From Isoetes taiwanensis (Eukaryota > Streptophyta > Lycopodiopsida > Isoetales > Isoetaceae): 64,000 bases of DNA. This document shows, piece by piece, positions 56,655 through 64,000 of the stretch (positions are counted from its first letter, which is position 1; the number at the start of each line of letters is the position of its first letter). The stretch is taken from contig JAJEKV010000096.1 in assembly GCA_021234155.1 (NCBI GenBank), positions 3,471,678-3,535,677 on the forward strand, in the 5' to 3' direction. The notes below the pieces were generated by a model that did not search any database, was not told the origin of the DNA, and saw only the letters and a program-made list of their open reading frames with translations. A program made the position numbers and the translations under genes.

Positions 56655-58915
56655 ATTAGGTACCTATCAGGAAGTTCGTTGGTAATATGAGTCAACCTAT
56701 GCACAGTTGGCATCTCCAACTTCCAAAATCAATGAAAACAAGAGCTGGCTCACTCAGAATCTTCTCACTTCTATTGATGACTCAATCTGTTGGTCGGTTT
56801 AAAAGATCACGGGTCACATGCACATATAGCGGACTCCTAATACAAGAATGAAATGCCTTACAATGCCATAACATCTGAATGGCTATGCAGATTTTAACAG
56901 GTACACCAAATAAAAGCTAGACACAATGTGGTTAGAGTTTCACTGAATAATCTCGAAAAATGAGCAGGACAGAAGTAGTTGCCGCAGACAGCACCTGAAT
57001 CACAGATTCAAGCAGGCGCCTAGATAGGGCTTATATATTCTGATAAACATCCTGCTCAGGCAGCAAACCAAAAGTATAGCATCAGGAATTTTGCCAACTT
57101 GAAAATATAAAAACTCAAGATTCACACTTCCACCAAGTAAAGAACACAAATCTCTGGTGACCTCATGCAGTATGAGTTGAGGAATTTTGTACTTCATAAG
57201 ATAAGTTCGTTTGGCCAAGTCATACCATTCATCAATAAAGGTAAATTTTAGAAGAAGGTTCCTGACTGAGTCTTTGAATTTATAAGAACCAAATGCAACG
57301 TTCTCTAGTTAGCAAGGAATCATGGAAACTATACTTCATATTATGGGATACAGAGCAGAGAGAGAACCTCTGAATGACATTTAAAAAAACCTACCTCTAT
57401 CACGTTTTGGTTTGCCATCAGGAACCAAATAGCATATGCCTCTAGTCAAACTAAGTATCAAGAAGTAATCCAAGGATGAATGGCACTTTCTTGTGATAGT
57501 TACCCTTCCCAATGGTCAAAGAAAGAAACTTATCGCAAGTTCCTGCATAGTGTACATAATAGACTTCTATCTCACTTGCATCTAAACAAGTATTATAAGG
57601 AATATGACAACACGTACAAACTCGGAAATGGCAGCTCCACAGGCCAATGATTCCCGCTAAATTTATTAGAATATTGCGTGGCAATGACTATATAAACTCT
57701 TATGCCACTGATGCAATTGATGCAAACAAATGTCAGGAGTACCAGTAGAGAAATCTATCCCCTTCACGCAATCATTTTTTTTCCCTAGTGCACATAGATG
57801 TCCCAAAACGCTGACATAGTATCGTGGCATACCAGACGGATAAAATACATCAATCTGGACCAGCAAACAGAGACGCAATGTAATCTGCAACCACACAACA
57901 TATTTCACTAGTTAGAAGTTTAAGCTTTATTCTTCTTTTGCTGTTGTATATGTCCGATCCAGAAATTAACCATCTTATGGGTGAAGCCAAGGCCAGCATA
58001 ATCATTAAATAGATGGCAACCCCCATCCAAATGCATGAGTGCACAACCCTCATCCAAATGCATGCGTGCTTTTTATTGACCATAAGCAATGCAGCACCTA
58101 ACTCTTGGCCCATCACATGTATGAGAGACCATGTCACGCTTGCTATCCAAACAGAATCTTGCGGCACTGAATCCATTCAAAAATTTTGCACCGCATGTAG
58201 CCACTATTGTACTGTCATTTCTTGAGCAGCGCATGCATGGCTTCAACAAGCACCTTAATCAATAAATATTTATCGGGCACTGCCAATCCATTTTGATGAG
58301 GCTAACCATTAAAGGCCCACAAATGGAGGCCCCATGTTTTGTTTGGGTATGCGTGTTCTTCCCCAGAGCCTTCATACTATTGTTGTTTCTCTGTCTTTCT
58401 CAATAAGCTTCTGCTTAATGGTGCACCATATCATTACATGAAAACTAAAATTTTAGCCAATACTAACAATTGTTCATGCATTAAGCCAGAGCCAAAATGT
58501 TACTAGTTTCTTAATATTCACATCCCGCCAAGACCAATAAAAAATAATAGGCTCCCAATTGCTAGCCAATACTCATATCATGAGTAGCTAATCATCTTCA
58601 TATGACATACCTTCTCCAAACTTAGATTTGCAGTTATTGAAAGTTACATAGAGCATACAATTGCCGTCATAGCTTTCTATCAGCTAGTCTCAGTTACAAA
58701 CAGCTTGTTGCCCCCAACATAATTACTTCAACAACCAACTCCAAGGTTCCATCCATTAGTCTCTCCAGGTTATCCAATTCTTGAGCATCATATTATAATC
58801 TATGCCCTTAGATCAGCGATTGCATGTCTCATTATGTCTATGCTGGCAATGCTACCCATATGACTCTCTTGGTAGAACAATATTAAAACAAGCAAGAAGA
58901 GTGTAGCTTAAACAT
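56655..58915. other. Low-divergence interval with weak minus-strand coding fragments (copy 2)
   Basis: Counterpart of 12,460-14,700. Only scattered single-base changes separate the copies here (for example tgtacatat / tgcacatat). Fragments at 57,000-57,218, 57,666-57,908 and 57,850-58,176 on the minus strand have no recognised family. Confidence 0.4.
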
Positions 58916-59027
58916 ATCTAACTAATTGTGCAGGTAGAGGACCTTATTTGGCCAATGAAGTGCAAGATAACAGGCATCTGATGAGCACAACCATAGCTAC
59001 TATTAAAATTAACGGTAAGAAAATCAC

Positions 59028-59280
59028 CTTCAAAGCAGGTGAATCCATCACTGGAAAGCCGCGATACAAGGCGAGCAGAAGCTGTGGCATTGTGCATAGG
59101 CAACAACGACAGAACACAGGCCGTGTAACGAGAACCTGCCCATCTGCTGGAATCACATTGATCAATTATACTAAAATGACTCCAGAAAGCAAGCTCGTTA
59201 GAAAAGTACCTCCCAACAGAGGACTGGCGAAGGACTCCCCTTAAGCCCGTGCCTTCTACGTGTTGCTGAGCTCCTGCCAT
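59028..59280 (-). CDS. NFD6-like mitochondrial/plastid protein, exon 1
   Basis: The minus-strand ATG at 59,280 gives MAGAQQHVEGTGLRGVLRQS, then SVGRYFSNELAF, SRYTACVLSLLPMHNATASA, RLVSRLSSDGF, TCFEG. The exon ends at AAG|GTGATT (59,028/59,027). The SLLPxHxATASARLxSxLS signature is that of the small plant NUCLEAR FUSION DEFECTIVE 6 family, organelle-targeted proteins of about 80-110 aa with one main coding exon. The Arg-rich, acid-poor N-terminus suits a targeting peptide. Codons past the donor run on in frame to a stop, so the alternative unspliced reading ends at 58,918. Later tiny exons were not located. NFD6 itself is needed for karyogamy in Arabidopsis; the role of this homologue is unknown. 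Confidence 0.75.
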
Positions 59281-60235
59281 GAATGCTGAGACTGAGGTAG
59301 GCGCCTGTTTACGGCCCTTCATGCATGAGGATGCAAGGATCCGACAGCAGGCTCCTCTTGCAGGTCCCATGTCTAGGTTAACAAATGTCCCAACGAAGTG
59401 ACACTACAGTTTTCTCCTAAAACCTAAACCTCGCGTGTGCCAAACCCTAAACGTCGTTTAGATCTCGTTCCCAAGTTTAGTTAAAAAGTAATTTAAATCA
59501 TTTTGTTTAAGTGCACTATGGGTGGAATCACACTACGTTCCCTCGGGCTACGTGATGTGGCAGGGAAGAGTAGCCTCGGGACGTTGAATTCACCTCATCG
59601 TATCACACCAAGAAAAAGAAGGAAGCCACGCAAGACGCGGGAATCCACCACGTTCTTGGAAGAATGCTGAATCGACCTCTGCTGTAAAATTTGATGCTCA
59701 AATCGGCACTGGAAAACCTCAAATCTAGCCCCGATCTGGAGTTTTTTCGCTATTTCTGCTCTATTCCAGCGCTATTCTGCTCTATTTCTGCTCTATTCCA
59801 GCGCTATTCTGCTTAAAACTCTGAATCAAGCTCTTCTTCCATGGGCAAAACTCCGGCCATGCCTAAAAACTCTGCAATCCGCTTCAGAATCATGCCTGCC
59901 TAAAACTCTGCTTCAGAATCATGCCTCCGGACACCTTCCAGACAAACCCTAAAATGCATTTCTTCGATGAATCAATGCTGAGTCGGATGACTGATGGCCG
60001 GAAATGCCGGAGGGATAGGCACAATCGCCCCTCCCTCATATTTCCCTCGCAGGTGTGCCATGTCACTCTGGGGCAGCGGTAGTGTGATAGAAACTGCGCA
60101 TTCCTCGCTTGCATGGCAGAAATATATTGGCTAACATTTTATAAAGTTGGGGAAGGGAAGATAGTGTGATTCCACCCTATGACTTCCAACCGCAAAATAT
60201 AGTACACGATTTGTACTAGAACATCAGACACAATT
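59281..60235 (-). promoter_or_regulatory. Presumed promoter / 5' UTR of the NFD6-like gene
   Basis: A telo-box AAACCCTAA sits at 59,442-59,450, about 160 bp upstream of the ATG, with a second AAACCTAAA nearby. Telo-boxes are common in plant promoters of housekeeping and translation genes. Further upstream, 59,750-59,820 repeats 'ctgctctattccagcgctattctg'. The remainder up to LINE-B has no recognised gene. Confidence 0.45.
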
Positions 60236-60239
60236 ATTT

Positions 60240-61870
60240 GAACAATTGATGGCTCTTAGCATAACCAATGGTTTGATGATGAGTGCAAGGAACGCAAATG
60301 CTGGCTCCATCGGGTCACAGACCCTGCTCTACGCTCGGACGCGGTCAGGCAATACCACACTTTCTTTAAGGCTAGAAAGGCGAGGTACATTGCGGCCCAT
60401 CAACAGGAAATGTTCTTCCTCCTGGAACGTCATCCCAGGACCTTCTGGCAAAGAGTGCTCAGAAGGCCAGTGCCACTCACAGGAAACATCACCAGTGGAG
60501 GCAATACCTACAGCATCTCTACAATCTTGAGGGTGCACAGACAGCATTACCCCTGTGGCATGGCCCGGTGCTGGAAATCATAGAGGCGGAGGTAACGTAG
60601 GGGTTGCAGCATCTAGCCAATGGAAAAGCGCCAGACCTCGATGGCATGCAGGTGGAGTTACTCAACTGGGCAGAACCATCCATGGCACCGGTACAAACTG
60701 CCATGTTCAAGAGGGAGTTCTTGGGGAATGCCCCCACACACACACACACAGTGGACCACCAGTAGGATTGTCCCAATCTACAAGGCAGAAGACCCACATT
60801 GCCCGGCCAATTACCGAACCATCATGATCATCTCAGTGTTTGCAAAGCTCCTCGCCAGGATCCTCGAGCAGCAATTGACAAGATGGGCATAGGCAGCAGA
60901 AGTACGGGCACCCAAACAGGTAGGATTCAGGCTGAGGCACTCAACCATTGATCACATCTTTACACTGCGGACTCTGGTTAAGGACATCAAGAACCGTCGA
61001 CAAGACCTGTATTGCTGCTTCGCAGACTTCGCCACGGCTTTTGACACAGACGCAGACCTTATGCAATGCATAACAATAGCCACAACCCGAAGTTGTATGA
61101 TTGGGCCCACTAGTCGCACCTATTCAAGGTACTAGTGGAACCTGTGCTTTTGTATAGGGTCGAGGTCTGGGGCCCGGTAGTTTCCCTGGCCACTTGGAAT
61201 GAATTGGAGCAGGTGCAGAAAGCTTTCTTGGTACGGGCCTGGGGGTAATGTCCACAGTTCCATACTAAATACTATTGCAAGAGACAGGTTTCTTGCCTCT
61301 TCAGAGGGGGACCCTTGATAGGCACATCATCTACTTCTAGAAGATGATCAACATGGACGATACTAGCCTCCCTAATCTCGCTTACACCATGGCAATGGGG
61401 CCTTAGCACCTAAAGGCTTGCGAGAAAAGAGAGCTCAATGGTTGGCTAGATGGAATGTGCAAGAGCACAGGTGCATCCGAATGCAAACGGGGGCAGTTTG
61501 CCGCAGCCTCAGACAGTACCTTGATATATGCTTCCTCAGCAAGCTATGGGATGTCATTATCCTTGAACAAGTCAAGACGGCACATTACCAATGCCACATA
61601 AATCCCATTCTGAAGCGGGGTCCGTAATGCTACCTGCCCACCCATCTACCTATGAAAAAGCGCAGATCCATTGCTTCTATCAGCACAGAAAAATGGATTG
61701 GGGAGCCGCGCCAGCAGAGGCTTTGTCAACGCTGCCAAGTTGGATCTATAGAAGAAGAACGCCATACCCTTCAGAGATGTCCAACATATGATGAAATTCG
61801 AACACGCTATGCTGAGCTGGTCTGGGCTGGCCAGCCCCTGCATGAAATATATTATATAAAAGAAATCAAA
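60240..61870 (+). mobile_element. LINE-B, copy 2, 5'-truncated and broken
   Basis: Plus-strand pieces run KARYIAAHQQEMFFLLERHP at about 60,375-60,435, then a NGKAP..DGMQVELLNW-like segment at 60,610-60,670. RT fingers are IVPIYKAEDPHCPANYRTIM and SVFAKLLARILEQQLTRWA (60,770-60,890), followed by QVGFRLRHSTIDHIFTLRTL and DLYCCFADFATAFDT (60,920-61,040), the RT motif A region. C-terminal pieces EVWGP-like and LVRAWG (61,160-61,245) lead to CQRCQVGSIEEERHTLQRCP and TYDEIRTRY (61,725-61,810). Many frame changes are present. The element seems to lack an endonuclease, so it is truncated at its 5' end. Confidence 0.85.
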
Positions 61871-62838
61871 TGATATATCTAATAGAAAATAAATAATATT
61901 TGTTTGTTTGTTGTATTGGTTAAGGCATTTTTATTAATATATTAGATTTTTTGGTAGAGGTTCGAGCCCCCCTATTTCATGTTCTAAAACCTTAGGCGCA
62001 ACCTAATTTATATTGAATTAAAATGATTCAAATTCGAAGACCAATCATATTACAAAAGCATAGCCACCCCCAATCATAGACAACCGCCATAATCGAAACA
62101 AGAGGCACCCAGAGATCCCTAGAATCGACAAATCTGATGAGCAAAGTAGTCCAAGGCGTACCTCTTTACAAATATGCACCAAAATAATCAGAGGTTCCGA
62201 ATGGCCCATCCAAAATAATATAGGATGTACAATTGACCACACCAAAAACCATAGGCCATACATCAAAAACAAAACAATTGAATGGGTTGTTAATAAGAAA
62301 AAAAAAAAAAAAAAAAAAAGGAAAAGAAAAATATAGATCTAATAGAAAACATAATCCCACTAGTTCATTGCTTATATTCATCATAATAGAGGTTTGAGTC
62401 CCCATATTTCAAATTTTGAAACCTTTGGCGTAAGTATATTTTTAAATATGTTGTGGCCATTGATTTCTTTCTTCTAATCGGGCTGGAGTTATAACTTCGG
62501 GCTGGAGTTATAACTTTACCCATAAGCTAGTAAAAAAACCAGAGTCTCTCTTACAGCTGGTGAACTGAGGTTGGCAATCTGACAAGGCATACTAGGAGAA
62601 GAGCTTCTGTTACGAGGAATAGGCCAATGTAAGAAGTAGTTTATTTCTCAATAGATGCCCAATGTAATATATAGCCACATTATTGAGTACAGTAGTGAAA
62701 TGTAAAGCTCCCACGTTTGTAACCTTAACGAAGTGAAGCAGCCGTTAATATAGCTAGTAGAGCCTTTATTACATTTTAAGTATAATTCTTACTAGCTTTC
62801 TTTTAGAGATCATGTTTCAGACAATCTAATGTGCTCGA
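61871..62838. other. A/T-rich tail with paired repeats and poly-A (copy 2)
   Basis: Same content as 17,576-18,558, with a poly-A run at 62,299-62,319 and paired 'ggttcgagcccc' / 'ggtttgagtcccc' units. The duplication ends at 62,838. Confidence 0.55.
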
Positions 62839-63505
62839 AAGGAAACTAGGATTCACAAGGGCCGCTTTAATAAATTGGAATTTGAGTACAAACAAGGAGC
62901 AAACTCTCCTTGTAAATTTCGTGATGATATCTAATAGAGAATAATCTAGTTACATTAGTATCCTATGGGGGATTTAAGGACGTTAGAACCCAAGGCGAGC
63001 TTTTTAAGTGTGTGTTCCCATGGCCCTAACCGAACTTGAAACTTGACTTTCAGAAGTCAAGGCGGCAGACTCGAGCTTTCAAAAATCCCTCCTCATTTTT
63101 AGAAAAAATGAAGCCAGCTTTGCAATGTCGCATGGGTACATGCCAACTTCGACTTCATGCGGAGTACTAGTCTCACTTTGTAATACCCTAAGCGGAGTAC
63201 TAGTCTCATTTTGTCATAGCTGGCATTAACATCAAGATGGATAACCTTTCTCTAGCGAGTTTCCTTGAAAACCAATGGTGAAAAGAGCAAGAAGCATAAC
63301 ATAAAAATCAACACTCAATGGTTCTCTTATAGGAAGATGTCCACACAACATGCTCCGAGCATGTGTGTACATGCATATGCACGTGAAGGATGCATAGATG
63401 ACCTTTCAAAATCATGTGCATGCAGTAGAATGGTAATGCAACGGAGACAAATGCACGACTCCCTAGTGCATACAAGTTTATTGGGCATTCTGGCATATGC
63501 AAGTG
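62839..63505. other. Right flank of the duplication, no gene seen
   Basis: Contains a short direct repeat 'gcggagtactagtctca(c/t)tttgt' at 63,159-63,182 and 63,193-63,216. ORFs of 62-106 aa on both strands near 63,265-63,590 overlap each other and show no domain. Confidence 0.5.
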
Positions 63506-63506
63506 T

Positions 63507-63690
63507 CCTTAACACACTGCCCCTCAAGTTTATAGTGATCCAACGGCTCAGATCAATCTTGATCAGTGTGTTACTGGAGCTATAACACACTGCTACTCCA
63601 TAACACCCTAGGATGTTATGAAATGGACGGATCCAGATCGATTTTGATAATGATCGGATGGCCCAAAACTCTCGGGGCAGTGTGTTAAGG
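63507..63690. mobile_element. Candidate 184-bp terminal-inverted-repeat element (MITE)
   Basis: Perfect 17-bp inverted termini: ccttaacacactgcccc (63,507-63,523) and ggggcagtgtgttaagg (63,674-63,690). Internal sequence also has partly complementary halves around 'cagatcaatcttgat' and 'cagatcgattttgat'. No ORF and no clear target-site duplication. Immediately right, 'cagggtgttat' (63,757) pairs with 'ataacaccct' inside the element, so a larger nested foldback is possible. Confidence 0.65.
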
Positions 63691-63909
63691 GCGATACGCG
63701 CACGCCCGAGCCATTTTGATGGCCCAAAATTTTTTTTTGAAGTAACACCCGAGGGCCAGGGTGTTATCTACTCCATAATGCATATGAGCCCTCATGTATG
63801 GAATTAAAACCCTAACATTTGATACATAAAAATAAGTTTTCTAGACATATATAATGCGGTTTCTTATTTTCCATTGTTTTTGTCCCCCTCTATTTTTTCC
63901 GCGCCGCAA
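63691..63909. other. Short spacer between TIR element and Helitron-like start
   Basis: A/T-rich, with 'ctactccataa' at 63,768 repeating a motif inside the preceding element (63,591). No gene. Confidence 0.5.
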
Positions 63910-64000
63910 TCCTATATAATAAAAATTATTCCGTATGTCTGTTTTGTGTGTCGCCCTAGATCATGCGGTTGAGATTTAGGGTTACAAATCCCACAGATCC
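63910..64000 (+). mobile_element. Candidate Helitron 5' end, running off the window
   Basis: After 'gccgcaa' the sequence begins TCCTATATAATAAAAATTAT. Plant Helitrons typically start A|TC with a CTATAT-AATAA-type stretch. Only 91 bases are in the window, so the call rests on the terminus alone. Confidence 0.45.

Larger units (their letters stand above)
44223..62838. repeat. Segmental direct duplication, copy 2
   Basis: Same content and orientation as copy 1. Copy 2 is often the better version for reading genes: the 131-aa ORF at 44,783-45,178, the NFD6-like exon and the methylase exons are in frame here but disturbed in copy 1. In a few places the reverse holds; for example 47,320-47,400 is garbled here while copy 1 reads clean. 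Its left limit cannot be fixed, because copy 1 begins at the window edge and the similarity could extend left of 44,223. Confidence 0.97.

Noticed and set aside
1-62838. The paired 18.6-kb blocks as LTRs of a giant retrotransposon
   Set aside because: The blocks contain unrelated genes and LINEs on both strands, have no TG...CA ends at the visible junctions, and the interior shows no gag/pol or integrase. They are a duplication or assembly repeat, not LTRs.

Overview
The window is nuclear DNA of a land plant with a large, repeat-rich genome. It has GT-AG introns, plant-type LINEs, a Helitron with a Rep/Pif1-like helicase, long A/T-rich spacers, and one small gene of the plant NUCLEAR FUSION DEFECTIVE 6-like (NFD6-like) family. 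There are no operons, no ribosome-binding-site-led ORFs, no CRISPR and no rRNA. Remnants of a bacterial-type N4/N6 DNA methylase make me lean to a seed-free plant such as a fern, lycophyte or bryophyte, but this is inference only.

Layout. Two direct copies of one segment dominate: copy 1 at 1-18,558 (its left end is cut by the window) and copy 2 at 44,223-62,838. Each copy holds, in order: (a) a broken multi-exon minus-strand gene of unknown function whose intron carries a CATGTGGTGA minisatellite foldback; (b) LINE-A on the minus strand; (c) a plus-strand gene remnant with the C-terminal half of an N4/N6 DNA methylase; (d) tandemly duplicated exon-like units and an unrecognised multi-exon plus-strand gene; (e) unrecognised minus-strand coding fragments; (f) the NFD6-like gene on the minus strand; (g) LINE-B on the plus strand; (h) an A/T-rich tail.

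The 25.7 kb between the copies holds a pair of ~0.5 kb direct repeats (one split by a LINE 3' end with a (CTTAT)n tail), a third methylase remnant on the minus strand (21.2-21.7 kb), a GT-rich minisatellite (22.75-23.27 kb), an FCP1-like HAD phosphatase pseudogene (24.6-25.4 kb), a Helitron 3' terminus on the minus strand (30.1 kb), several local duplications, and a Helitron with HUH-Rep and Pif1 helicase motifs (37.3-40.6 kb) ending in a hairpin plus CTAG at 41,593. To the right of copy 2 lie a 184-bp terminal-inverted-repeat element and a candidate Helitron 5' end at 63,910.

The most important reading note is technical. The two 18.6-kb copies differ mainly at CAG/CTG (CHG) trinucleotides, in either copy, through the same small indels and substitutions (for example cagca read as caaaga). 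Elsewhere they are nearly identical. This looks like consensus error at methylated CHG sites. Many frameshifts in this window may therefore be sequencing artefacts, so 'pseudogene' calls here are provisional. The most interesting biology is the threefold recurrence of the methylase fold, whose catalytic tetrapeptide reads NLSY in the duplicated copies.
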